Source: Saccharomycodes ludwigii (lineage: Eukaryota > Ascomycota > Saccharomycetes > Saccharomycodales > Saccharomycodaceae). Taken from it: a stretch of 64,000 nt of DNA. Under the pieces are notes generated by a model. The model was given only the letters and a program-made list of their open reading frames with translations, ran no database searches and had not been told where the DNA came from. Below are positions 27,766-37,752 of this stretch, piece by piece. Positions within the stretch are counted from its first letter, which is position 1; each line of letters starts with the position of its first letter. The translations under genes and the position numbers were made by a program. The stretch is taken from contig NC_060202.1 of the NCBI RefSeq assembly GCF_020623625.1, positions 514,501-578,500 of the forward strand, given 5' to 3'.

Positions 27766-28908
27766 ATGTCTAATATACCAACAGTATTCGCAGATAAAGA
27801 CGGGTTTTGTAATATTGGTAATGGTACTGCTGCTAACCACAACAATATTCTGTTATGCTATCAGGATCCTATGTTTTATCAACCAGTTTTTCATACTGAA
27901 CCATATATTAAAGTAGATGTAAAATATAAAAAAAAATTAATTAAGCCAACCCACCAAGAAATTAATAATTTTAATTTTGAAGATGAATATAGCGATCAAG
28001 ATTACTACAGAGATAATGCTTCCTTTTTAAGAGATAATACTGAAGATAATCAAGGGCAACACTGGGATGCGTATGCTTGTTTGTTAAATAATTTAAAAGA
28101 GAGGCCATGTGATCAGGAAAAATATTACAGTGGTCATTACAATCACGAATCAAAAAAGATTGAAAAATATGAAGGGAAAGTACCTAACTATATAAAGAAA
28201 GAAGATAATCATCACTTTTATCAAGATATTTTATATAATGTTTGCGGAGAAGATTTAGCCTTTGATTTGCCTAAATTATGTTTAACACACTTATCTCGCC
28301 AATTAAAATTATTCCAAGTTTTTTTTAAAAAAGTTTGTCGTTTACCATTAGAGCCACTTGAAAGAAAATATGGTAAAATTAGCGATGCTGATATTAGAAT
28401 CATCTTTAATACAATATTAGATTTATATATTTGGTCCTTCATTAATTTTAATGAATTTTTCTTACAAAGAGTAAAAAATATAGATGGACATGTTATATTG
28501 GATGATAAATTAAAGGCAAATGTTTTACTCATTGTTTATGTTGGTACGTTTATTGTGTTTTATTACATTACTAATGCACAGAAAAATAAAGCTAATAATG
28601 GAACCATTAGATTTTGGTTGGACCTATTAGTATCTATAGATTCCATTCCGTACATCATCAAACAATCGATATCTTTAAGCAAGTTTATTAATGATATTAG
28701 TTGTTTCTTTATGTTACTAAAACTTACTCGACATTATTTGCATAGTACTGTGGTAGATTCCTTGGTGCTGGATAATATTGGATTACTTGTCTTGATAACA
28801 GCGTGCTTAATCCTGGCGTATAACGTTGGTTTTGGTTCATTATTGAATGTAAGAAAAGTTTTCATAAATAGGCATAAAGGTGTCATTGACAACACTTTTG
28901 GGAAGTAA
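27766..28908 (+). CDS. Unrecognised membrane protein
   Basis: 380 residues that I cannot assign. The N-terminal 140 residues are hydrophilic with many Tyr/His/Asp/Asn. A helical segment around 165-225 contains LFQVFFKKVCRLPLEPLERKYGKISDADIRIIFNTILDLYIWSFINF. Two or more hydrophobic spans follow (ANVLLIVYVGTFIVFYYI at about 247-264; NIGLLVLITACLILAYNVGF at about 339-358), and the tail is short and basic. No signal peptide is seen. Composition and codon use look like its neighbours. It could be a fast-evolving yeast ER or nuclear-envelope protein; a distant homology search would be needed to place it. Confidence 0.75.
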   Translation: MSNIPTVFADKDGFCNIGNGTAANHNNILLCYQDPMFYQPVFHTEPYIKVDVKYKKKLIKPTHQEINNFNFEDEYSDQDYYRDNASFLRDNTEDNQGQHWDAYACLLNNLKERPCDQEKYYSGHYNHESKKIEKYEGKVPNYIKKEDNHHFYQDILYNVCGEDLAFDLPKLCLTHLSRQLKLFQVFFKKVCRLPLEPLERKYGKISDADIRIIFNTILDLYIWSFINFNEFFLQRVKNIDGHVILDDKLKANVLLIVYVGTFIVFYYITNAQKNKANNGTIRFWLDLLVSIDSIPYIIKQSISLSKFINDISCFFMLLKLTRHYLHSTVVDSLVLDNIGLLVLITACLILAYNVGFGSLLNVRKVFINRHKGVIDNTFGK

Positions 28909-29134
28909 TAATAATAACAATAATAATAATTTCATAAAAACAAAAAAAAAAAAAAAAAAAAAAAGGACTGCTAATAGAGGCCTTTGCCAGTGGGAATGAT
29001 AACAGCTTAAATCATCCAACCGTTTTTGATCCTTTTACTACACATTTTTTGCTGTATAAACCCTCTATCTAATGAACTATTTAATTCATATAAAGGATCT
29101 CGAATATTCAAAAAAAAAAAAAAATAAAAAGTAT

Positions 29135-29217
29135 TGAAGGATGCGAGGTTCGAACTCGCGCGGACACCGTCCAACAGATCTTAAGTCTGCCGCCTTAGAC
29201 CACTCGGCCAACCCTCC
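29135..29217 (-). tRNA. tRNA-Leu (TAA)
   Basis: 83 nt on the minus strand with the long variable arm of type II tRNAs. It starts GGAGGGTTGGCC, has anticodon TAA in GACTTAAGATC, and a T arm GAGTTCGAACCTC. No intron. Identical to the copy at 33589-33671. Confidence 0.97.
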
Positions 29218-29241
29218 AAATAATTACCATATTTTTTAAGG

Positions 29242-29514
29242 TGGACTGCCATAATGGTATTACTTGGTTACACTCCTTCTAAATCGATCTTTTCTCGTTA
29301 TTATATATCTCCTATATATAAGATATAAGCACTTACAATTATACAACCGGTAATTTTCTTTTAACTTGAACGTATCCGTTCTGTTTATATACTTTTTGGT
29401 TTACAGTAACCTTAGTTTACCTCGTCCATTTTCTATGACGTTATATGATATTCTATTATATGGCGTCATTCCACACGAATCGCTTACTACTATTCTAGTC
29501 TATTCCATAACAAG
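29242..29514. mobile_element. LTR-like fragment (family with 32975-33210, 49265-49522, 50073-50341)
   Basis: About 270 bp whose right two-thirds align with 50158-50338 (TTACAATTATACAA, TTCTGTTTATATACTTTTTGGTTTA, CATTCCACACGAAT). It starts TGGACT and ends CATAACA. It sits upstream of tRNA-Leu. The ends are approximate and orientation is unclear. No coding remnant, old and broken. Confidence 0.5.
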
Positions 29515-30137
29515 TACTTTTTTAAGTGTAGTTCATAATTAGCCACAATAACCATAGGTTTGGGATTCAGCAATCATTTCGTTTCTTTTTCTGTTTCGGT
29601 CTTTACATAAATAATAATAATAATAATAATAATAATAGACTATTTAAAACTATAAACCAATCATGAAGAATATCCAGAAAGTTATTTTTTTTTTAATTGT
29701 TCTGGGTCTTATTAATACTTTCACCATTCTCGTTGTTGGTTCTAACCGAATTTGTTATGCTTAAAATGCTGATACGGATGCTTAGGTGATATATACACAA
29801 CCAGGGGGGCTTTGAATTGATATTTTTTTTTTATTGTTACAGGACATAAGATTAATCTGGAACAATATTCATGATATAATTTCGCGTCGCTTGTAGTTAC
29901 AAAGTAGCAATACGTATATAATATATATGTAAAGTAGTAAATAAAAAAGTGACAATACTGGCACCAAAACTGGCATAATAATTTAAGCAGAATAATAAAT
30001 CAAAAAAAAGATAGGAATAATACTATAAGTGAAAAAATAACCAAATTATAAGCAAACCAATACTAAAAAGATATCTTTTTTTTTTTTGCTTTTTTGTATA
30101 ATGTGACCTGAATATTTAAATTTTTGTTCTAGTATAA

Positions 30138-30204
<67 letters not shown>

Positions 30205-30561
30205 GATAAACAAGCATAGCAAAATACTGGGAGCATTTTTTTGTTGTTGTTTTTATAATATTCAAAAATACAATACAATTTAGATAATATTTGCTATTTT
30301 CGGAGTTTTTTTTCCTCTTTGTATTTCCAAATATTTTATTTCAACTTTTATCTTTCAATGGTATTTAAGTCGTTAGATTTATTTATTTTTACTTGTTATA
30401 ACCTAACTTTTTTTTTCTTTTTTTTTTATTCAGGTTGTGATTATATTATACTAAAAAAAATTTATAAAAGATAAACCAAACAAACAAACAAACAAACAAA
30501 CAAACAAATAAATATATATATATATATATTTAAAAAACACTTCATAAAAAATAATACCGTG
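29515..30561. other. Spacer upstream of the secreted-protein gene
   Basis: About 1 kb of A/T-rich DNA with (AAT)n near 29610-29636, the long (AAAT)n array at 30132-30204 and (AAAC)n at 30477-30508. No gene is seen. Confidence 0.5.
30132..30204. repeat. (AAAT)n microsatellite, about 18 units
   Basis: An almost perfect ATAA tetranucleotide array of about 73 bp. Confidence 0.95.
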
Positions 30562-31548
30562 ATGAAATTTACCAAAATTTACCTAGTAATTAGCTTTTTT
30601 TCATTTGTTTTTGCTCAAGAGGTTTTAGAAACCCTCGACTCTTCGTCAATAACATCTTCAGACTCTGTTGAAGTTTCCGGCGTTAACACCAAATTTAGTT
30701 GGTTATTACTCAACTTATTAGCCTCTATCGCAGGTCTGGCAACGACCTGTATACCAGGTCCAGTCAAAAAACGAGACGAATTTAATGACGTATCTAATAA
30801 TACAGACATTATTGTTGGTTCTGAAAATGTCTTGAATGTTGCTAGTAAGGCGGCTTGCTTTTTGACAGTGGCATCAACAATTTCGACCTCTGCTTCCTTA
30901 TTAATTGCTATGTATCAAGCTATATTAGATAAAAAGCCTGATAAAGGATGCCAATTTAAAGAATTTTTCCACAATTTAGGATTTGAATATGAAATCGATG
31001 GAACTGTCGACAATAATGAAGATAGTTCTATTAGAACTTTGCCTTGGGATGCTTACAAAAAAACACCTGGGTTTAAATTGTTCAAAAATTTTAACTTAAA
31101 GGTTGCTCTACAAGTTGATAAAGTTTTTGATGATAAAAACGATGATTCTCAAGGTTATTCTGATTTCTGTTTCACTGTTTCCTCTCTGAGTCCAACTAGT
31201 TTGTTTGCTGACCTTGATGGTAAATATGTTTTTGAAACTTGTGTGACAAAAAATATTATTTACCAAATTAGTGATAGTAAATATAATTCTTTGCCTGGAA
31301 AAATTGTCTCTAAAATCTATCACAGATTGAAAAGTAAAAACTTTTCATTAATAAATCCTTCGCGATTAATTAATGATGTCAATGGATTTCTAGGTGACAA
31401 AACTGAAGAATTTCTAACAAAGACTAAAAACCTTTTGCAATTTGTTGAAGACGGGGTTGCCAATAATGGTGAATGCAAGCGTGGTGATTTTGTTATTAAT
31501 AATAAACAAAATAAGAAGCTTCTTTCAATGAAAGTATCCAAATGTTAA
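30562..31548 (+). CDS. Secreted preproprotein of unknown function
   Basis: 328 residues from the ATG at 30562; the frame opens at a GTG one codon earlier. It has a clear signal peptide (MKFTKIYLVISFFSFVFAQ, cut near residue 18), a hydrophobic stretch at 45-62, a Kex2-like KKR at 69-71, and a second long hydrophobic stretch at 93-121. A soluble 200-residue remainder has scattered cysteines and a Cys-terminal end. I find no known domain. The order of signal, hydrophobic segment, dibasic site and second hydrophobic segment is reminiscent of K1-type killer preprotoxin layouts, but this is architecture only and I see no sequence match. It lies alone between tRNA-Leu and tRNA-Ala among LTR remnants, a setting typical of recently gained genes. 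Confidence 0.7.
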   Translation: MKFTKIYLVISFFSFVFAQEVLETLDSSSITSSDSVEVSGVNTKFSWLLLNLLASIAGLATTCIPGPVKKRDEFNDVSNNTDIIVGSENVLNVASKAACFLTVASTISTSASLLIAMYQAILDKKPDKGCQFKEFFHNLGFEYEIDGTVDNNEDSSIRTLPWDAYKKTPGFKLFKNFNLKVALQVDKVFDDKNDDSQGYSDFCFTVSSLSPTSLFADLDGKYVFETCVTKNIIYQISDSKYNSLPGKIVSKIYHRLKSKNFSLINPSRLINDVNGFLGDKTEEFLTKTKNLLQFVEDGVANNGECKRGDFVINNKQNKKLLSMKVSKC

Positions 31549-32346
31549 GTAAGGGAGGTTTTTTTTGACTTTTTTTTTGACTTTTATTTTTTTGACTTTT
31601 ATTTTTGACTTTTATTTTTTTTGTCTTTTTTTGTCTTTTTTTTGTCTTTTTTTTGTCTTTTTTTTGTCTTTTTTTTTTATATATATAAGTTCATTATTAC
31701 TGTGGAAAAACTCAATCTTTATTTATTATTTTTAGTATATGGAGTGTTAATTTTTATAATATTATATATAATAATAATACTTTGATAATACTTTAATAAA
31801 TTGGATGAAAATAAATGTTATAATTCATGCTTTTGTCGTTTTGAAAGAGAGGAAAAAAAAAAAATAGATATTGTTTTCCTCCATTGCCTTTAACACAACT
31901 CTATTGGATTGCCTCTAGAACAACTGTCAGCGTTATACTTTTTTTTTACAAAATTGCATTTGTTCTTGGTTTATATAAAGGGTTTGAACCAGTTAATACA
32001 TATATATTATTATTCCCCCCCTCCTCTTCTATTCCATGGTACCATTGGACAAAGCAGCACGTTCAGTGTAAATAATTAGTGCATCTGTCATGTCTTAAAA
32101 ATAATCCGTTGTTTTGTTCCAAAACTTATGCTTCCTAGCAACCCAGGTGGCATTCAAACTAGATAACTTAATATTTATTAGCTATGTACACTTACAAACT
32201 GGAAAGGAATATATGATATAAATTCAGCTTGAAAAATTCTTGAATATATTTTATTACCATTTGAGTTTGGGAATCTGTTGCACATGAAACAAGGTACTAT
32301 ATTTACTAAATCCATAGTAAGATTTTCTCAAGAATTTCAAATAAAT
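31549..32346. other. Downstream T-rich repeats and spacer
   Basis: Holds the T-rich tandem repeats at 31556-31678 and about 650 bp of spacer before tRNA-Ala. A short frame at 31884-32075 looks random. No gene was recognised. Confidence 0.5.
31556..31678. repeat. T-rich tandem repeat (TTTTGACTT / TTTTTGTC units)
   Basis: Four TTTTTTGACTTTTATTT-type units grade into five or more TTTTTTTGTC units. They begin 8 bases after the stop of the secreted-protein gene, so they are transcribed as its 3' UTR if transcription runs on. Confidence 0.85.
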
Positions 32347-32419
32347 GGGCGTGTGGCGTAGTTGGTAGCGCGCTCCCTTAGCATGGGAGAGGTCATCGGT
32401 TCGACTCCGGTCTCGTCCA
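32347..32419 (+). tRNA. tRNA-Ala (AGC), second copy
   Basis: Identical over 73 nt to the copy at 3773-3845. Anticodon AGC. The flanks differ from the other copy and no LTR abuts its 5' side. T-run terminator at 32425. Confidence 0.97.
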
Positions 32420-32974
32420 ATCTAATTTTTTTAACTTATTAAAGTTTAGTTCCATTTCATTTTACGTTTAACCATTGCGTATTTTTAAAACGTACGCAAT
32501 GTTATATGATTTATAATAGTTGTATAATAACTATATACAAAGACTCTATTGTAAATCAATGGACTAAAGATGGTGCTTGGCTAGACTCGTTCCAAATTAA
32601 TTTTTTCTTGTTATTATACATGTTCTATATATGATATTTAATTGCTCAAGTCCAATCTTGTACAAACACAGTTAATATATTCACAAAACTGAAAAGGCTC
32701 TTTAGAAAGATGTTGAAGTTATAACTTCCTGTTTTCCGTTATCAATTTGACAACTCCTCAATAACTTTACATGGCGAAGCTTTTCAATGCGCTGTTATTA
32801 ACTCTGGTATTGTTGTATTATAACAGTATTAATTTTGTTAGCAATAATACTATTAAGTATAACATCTCTGTACAAGTTCATTTACGGATAAATCATTATA
32901 GCATACTATCTCACCCATTTATGGTTATTAGAACATAATATATCATGCTCTAGGGTCTGCCCTATAACAGATAT
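32420..32974. other. LTR-derived mosaic downstream of tRNA-Ala
   Basis: Contains an 8-bp-stem hairpin (ATTGCGTA at 32474 with TACGCAAT at 32493) and, at about 32561-32650, a fragment similar to 29242-29330. The rest probably consists of further decayed LTR pieces, but borders could not be drawn. Confidence 0.4.
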
Positions 32975-33210
32975 TGTTTTATTGCAAACCTGTGTCTCTG
33001 AATAATCCATCTAATACCTTTTTTTTTTTTTTTTTTTTTTTTTTTACATATATTTGGTTACAATTATATAATCAATAATTAACTCTTGTTATAACGTTAT
33101 TTATTCTGTTTCTATACTTTTGTGATTTACACCAACTTTAATTTACCTATCAGTCTTCTATAACATCGTCTCATATATGTTATAGAGTATGATCGTAAGT
33201 CATTTCACAA
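32975..33210. mobile_element. LTR-like fragment interrupted by another LTR
   Basis: About 235 bp aligning with 50073-50300 (TGTTTTATTGCAAAC start, CTCTGAATAATCC, then the long T-run and TTACAATTATATAATCAAT). It ends where the LTR at 33216-33575 is inserted, so it is the older of the two. Confidence 0.55.
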
Positions 33211-33215
33211 GAGAC

Positions 33216-33575
33216 TGTTATGTCGCAGAGAGGATATACTGAGAGGGACAGGGTTAGTAAACAGATTTGATACTTTACTATTTATATCAAGGCAGATGTA
33301 ATAGTTTGTTGCTTGATCTTTTATATATTTTTAACTAATAAAACTATATAACTCATCTATTTCATAATCAACTTTCTAAATAAATCATCTCTTTATATAT
33401 GATTTATTTTCACCTTTTTCCTTATGTTTGTATTAACTTTTTCTAATGTTTCTTCGTTGTCCGCTGGGCATATTTTCCTTCTTGCGGCGATCTCCGTATG
33501 TTCGGTCTTCTCCGTATTCTCGGAAGTACTTGCATCTCGTATAAAACGTGACACACACAATTCTACTTCATAACA
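33216..33575 (-). mobile_element. Solo LTR with target duplication, Ty3/sigma-like
   Basis: 360 bp with perfect inverted ends TGTTATG...CATAACA and a 5-bp duplication GAGAC at 33211-33215 and 33576-33580. The TATA-like promoter (minus strand) is near 33387-33405. It lies 13 bases upstream of tRNA-Leu. No internal coding region remains. Clean ends and an intact duplication suggest it is among the younger copies here. Confidence 0.85.
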
Positions 33576-33588
33576 GAGACATCTAACT

Positions 33589-33671
33589 GGAGGGTTGGCC
33601 GAGTGGTCTAAGGCGGCAGACTTAAGATCTGTTGGACGGTGTCCGCGCGAGTTCGAACCTCGCATCCTTCA
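33589..33671 (+). tRNA. tRNA-Leu (TAA), second copy
   Basis: Identical over 83 nt to the minus-strand copy at 29135-29217; anticodon TAA. A T-run terminator follows at 33672. Confidence 0.97.
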
Positions 33672-33750
33672 TTTTTATTTTTTTGGACATAGATAGCTTG
33701 TTTATTATCCATGAGGTGTTTTTTATTTGCTAAATAGGAAAATGAAACTG

Positions 33751-33784
<34 letters not shown>

Positions 33785-34345
33785 AATTAATGAAAAAGGG
33801 GCCACGTTCTAGAACTATATATTATTGTTTCAAGAGAAAGTTTACGTGGGTTTTTCTGAAACAGCTTTTTTGGTAACTTCTTAGCGGATGTTTACCGTTT
33901 TTGTTGTTTTGAAACAATTTCGAGTCCGCGTAAATTATTAACCAATTGAATATGTAAACAAACTGCCCATTTTCCTTACCGTTAAGATCCCTTAAATGCC
34001 ATATTTGAATAGGAAACAAAGCTAACTGTAGCCTTATCAACTTTCTGGTATTTAACTACTATGTGCTTTTTTGGAAAAAAAAATAAACAGTAAACAGTAA
34101 ACATTAAAGTTTTAAGATCCGCTATAAATCGGAAATTATATATATATATTTATTTTCTTTTTCTTTTTTTTTTTCTTTTTCTTTTTTTCCCCCTTTGTTC
34201 CTCTTTTTCATTCTTTTTTTTTAAATGTAAAATTCAAAAATATATATTATGCCAAATGACTCTTATTGTATTCTTTTTAATCTAATATCCTAAGCTAAAT
34301 CAACGAACAGAAATAAATAAAACATAGTACATTAACATTTCGGTC
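33672..34345. other. Spacer upstream of GAS5
   Basis: A 31-base A-run near 33751-33781, pyrimidine-rich tracts at 34151-34220, and otherwise plain A/T-rich sequence. It contains the GAS5 promoter; no RNA or frame is seen. Confidence 0.5.
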
Positions 34346-36043
34346 ATGCTACCCAAGTTACTAACAACATCATTATTTTTGTTTCTTGTTTTATTTTCAT
34401 CAAATTTGAAGTTTAAACTATTTGCTGATGCGGCCACTGAGGACAGTACCGACAGTAAAACACCACCAGTTACGGTCAAGGGGAACGCATTTTGGATTAC
34501 TAACACCTCTTCCTCAACCAACACCACTAGATTTTATATAAGAGGTGTTGACTATCAACCGGGTGGATCCTCTAATTTAACTGATCCATTAGCGGATGAA
34601 GATGCATGCGCCCGTGATGTCAAATATTTCGAGGAATTAGGTATAAACACAGTAAGGGTTTACACCATAGATAATTCCGAGTCACATGATTCTTGTATGA
34701 AGATATTACAGGAACATGGTATCTACTTGATCTTAGATGTTAATACACCAACTTCAGCTATTGACAGAGATAATCCCAAATGTTCATATAATGCAGACTA
34801 CTTGCAGAATGTTTTTGCTACTATTGATGAATTTGCCAAGTTTGACAATGTTTTGGGATTTTTTGCTGGGAATGAAGTTATCAATAACAGCACCAACACT
34901 TATACAGCACCATATGTGAAAGCAGTTGTCAGAGATATGAAAAAATACCTCAAGGCTAGAAATTATAGACAGATTCCAGTTGGGTATTCTGCTGCCGATG
35001 TAAGTAGCAATAGGTTATTAACTGCCGAGTATTTTAATTGTGGTAATGATTCAGACGCTAGAATCGATATGTTTGGTGTGAATGATTATTCGTGGTGTGG
35101 TGATAGTTCATTTACTCTTTCTGGGTATAGTCAAAAAGTGGAATTATACAAGGGTTATTCTGTTCCTATATTTTTAAGTGAATTTGGTTGCAATGAAGTT
35201 GTCAGCTCAAGACCATTTACTGAAGTGCAAGCTATATATTCGGACAAAATGAGTGGCGTTTTCAGCGGTGGTCTAGTTTACGAGTATACTAACGAAACCA
35301 ATAACTACGGATTGGTTCAAATAGATCCAGACAATAGTACCAATGTCACCATTTTACAGGATTTTACTAATTTACAGAAGCAATATGCTAGTGTCGAAAA
35401 TCCTAGTGGTGATGGTGGGTACAGTGATAGTTACAATTATTCTACTTGTCCAAGCTATGAAGAAGGTACATGGGAAGTGAACATTACTATTCCTGAGATG
35501 CCAACCGCTGCTAGTATTTACTTTAAATCAGGGGCAGGTCAAGCGTATGGTACTGGTCTATCCACAGAATCTGATTGCGTAGATGATGATGATTATGATG
35601 ATAGTAGTAGTAGTAGTATGATTAGTGCTTCATCAAGCACCGTTCACACAAATACTAGTAGTATTATTAGTGCTAGTAGTAGCAGTATCATCAATAAGAG
35701 TAATAGTACAAGTAAAAGTAACAGTACAATTACTACACACGCTAGCATTACAAGTAACAGTACAATTATCACACGCAATAGCAGTACAAGTAACACTACA
35801 ATTACTAAGCATGGTAGCAGCACTATTGTTAATACGAAATCTATTACTGATTCGATCATTTCATCTAACTCAGCTGATAAAGATGCATCTGCTACTGCAT
35901 CTAGTTCCATTTTGAGTTCAAATTCTGATAGTTCTGGCAGTTCTACTGGCACAGCTAAGTCCAAAGCTTTAGCTAGTCATAATATTGAATTACCTATGAT
36001 TATACAAGCTATTTGCTCACTATTAAATATATTTATAATTTGA
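34346..36043 (+). CDS. GAS5: 1,3-beta-glucanosyltransferase Gas5 (GH72, GPI-anchored)
   Basis: 565 residues. Signal peptide at 1-28, GH72 catalytic domain about 40-345 with acid/base Glu177 (FFAGNEVINN) and nucleophile Glu279 (FLSEFGCN). A short CPSYEEGTWEVNITIPEMP...YFKSGAGQAYGTG block follows, then a Ser/Thr-rich stalk and a C-terminal hydrophobic tail (ELPMIIQAICSLLNIFII) for GPI attachment. It lacks the Cys-rich X8/CBM43 domain of Gas1/Gas2, and the post-catalytic block matches Gas5. It cuts and re-joins beta-1,3-glucan at the cell wall. The next gene is also wall-related (WSC sensor). Confidence 0.93.
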   Translation: MLPKLLTTSLFLFLVLFSSNLKFKLFADAATEDSTDSKTPPVTVKGNAFWITNTSSSTNTTRFYIRGVDYQPGGSSNLTDPLADEDACARDVKYFEELGINTVRVYTIDNSESHDSCMKILQEHGIYLILDVNTPTSAIDRDNPKCSYNADYLQNVFATIDEFAKFDNVLGFFAGNEVINNSTNTYTAPYVKAVVRDMKKYLKARNYRQIPVGYSAADVSSNRLLTAEYFNCGNDSDARIDMFGVNDYSWCGDSSFTLSGYSQKVELYKGYSVPIFLSEFGCNEVVSSRPFTEVQAIYSDKMSGVFSGGLVYEYTNETNNYGLVQIDPDNSTNVTILQDFTNLQKQYASVENPSGDGGYSDSYNYSTCPSYEEGTWEVNITIPEMPTAASIYFKSGAGQAYGTGLSTESDCVDDDDYDDSSSSSMISASSSTVHTNTSSIISASSSSIINKSNSTSKSNSTITTHASITSNSTIITRNSSTSNTTITKHGSSTIVNTKSITDSIISSNSADKDASATASSSILSSNSDSSGSSTGTAKSKALASHNIELPMIIQAICSLLNIFII

Positions 36044-36940
36044 AATACATATGCTATTTGAAGAAAGGGAAAACTCAAGAACATAAGTAAATAACATTTT
36101 TTTTTTTTTTTTTTTTTTTAATAAGGTTATAGTAGTGACTTTAAATATGAGTAAACATTTTATTTTATTATATTTTTTTTAAATAGAAAAGCATGTCAAT
36201 TCTTGAATTTTAATAGCCATTGGCTGAAATGCGATATACTTCTCTTTTTAGTTAAAAGCAGTCTATCAGCAACAGATTACGACAACAAGCTTGTTAAAAA
36301 TAAACAAGCGTGCTGTGTGCGCAGCATTGTGACGTGTAGAGTGATTTATTTTATTTTATTTTTTATTTTATTTCATTTTATTTCATTTTTTTTTTTTACT
36401 GGATTGTTTCAGTTTTAAGAAATACACGCAGAAAAAACAACTACTACGTCAAACAGAAATGCATCTGAAAATATTCCCAATCTTGTATCTATATAACTTA
36501 TCTGCGTGGTTTTCTGAAATACACTAACAAAACAAAAAATAAAAAAAAATTAAAATAAAAGATTTAATAAAAATTGTCAATAAAAAAGAAAAAAAAGAAA
36601 AAAATTTAATAAATTTAAAATCTTTAAAACCAGAAAAAATAAAAAAAAAAAAAAAAAAAGTTATTTTTGTTTTTATCGTTGTAAGAATCCTTTTTATTTT
36701 TTTTTTATTTTTTATTTTTTTTTTTTTCCAATAAAACAGTCACTATAGACGTATAAGCAACTATAAAGATAATATCCACTACCACTGCATACTCTGAATT
36801 ATAGGAGAACGAAACTTAAGCCATATTTGGTTAAAATTATATATAATAAGAGGTAGAGTAATTCCTTTAGTTTACCAGGGAGAATTAGGCAAACTGGACA
36901 AGATAAGGAGAAAAAGACTAAACACACAAAATATTTAATT
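36044..36940. other. GAS5 / WSC intergenic region, possible 5' exon
   Basis: Nearly 900 bp with many A/T tracts (36098-36119, 36640-36660, 36690-36727). A 22-codon frame at 36459-36524, MHLKIFPILYLYNLSAWFSE, is the only signal-like peptide and may belong to the WSC gene. No RNA gene is seen. Confidence 0.4.
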
Positions 36941-37717
36941 ATGAGTGGGTATTCGTACGTAAACTGTTATTCAAGTTTACCTGATGGGTTTTCGTTTGCT
37001 AATTCATATTCATATCAATCTTCAGGATATTGCTACGACTCCTGTAGTGGATCCAAATACTTTGCTACATTTAACAGTGGTGAATGTTATTGTGGCGATG
37101 GAAATGCTAGTTTAGACGGCGTTAGTACTAGTTCTTCTTGTACTTCATATTGTTACGGTTATAAGCAGGAAATGTGTGGTGGTGAGAGTTCATATAGTGT
37201 TTATGAATTAGATGATTATGTAGAAAGTGATGATACTTCTAGTAGCGACACTACTGAAAAAACTACTAGTTCAAGTACCAGTGCAAATACTCAAGTGACA
37301 TTGAGCAGTAGCTCCAGTTCTAGTAGTAGTACTACCACTTCTTCAATATCTAACGGCATGATTCAAGTAAGTGTATCTTTACTTCAAACTGGTAGTACAA
37401 GTGTATCTAATAGCCCTAGTTCTTCTAGTAGTTCTTCTAGTTCTTCTAGTTCTAGTAGTTCTTCTAGTAGTTCCTCTAGTAGTTCTTCTAGTAGTTCTTC
37501 TAGTAGTTCTCCTAGTAGTTCCTCTAGTAGTTCTCCTAGTAGTTCTTCTAGTAGTTCTCCTAGTAGCTCCTCTGTTGGGTTTTCTACAAGTTATTTTAGT
37601 AGCTCTCCTACTAGTTCTGATAGTTTCTACTCCAGTATATTGAACGATATTAGTTCTGAAAGTAGCAGTAGCAGTAGTAGTAGCAGTAGCAGTAGCAGTA
37701 GCAGCAGCAGTAGCAGT

Positions 37718-37752
<35 letters not shown>

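Noticed and set aside
33393-33665. Minus-strand frame over tRNA-Leu, and similar frames at 12438-12665, 48317-48583, 49781-49993, 50275-50475
   Set aside because: They read through tRNA genes; tRNA sequence often stays open by chance.
36857-36940. Extension of the WSC frame upstream of its ATG
   Set aside because: Open but hydrophilic and without an ATG, so it cannot supply a signal peptide.
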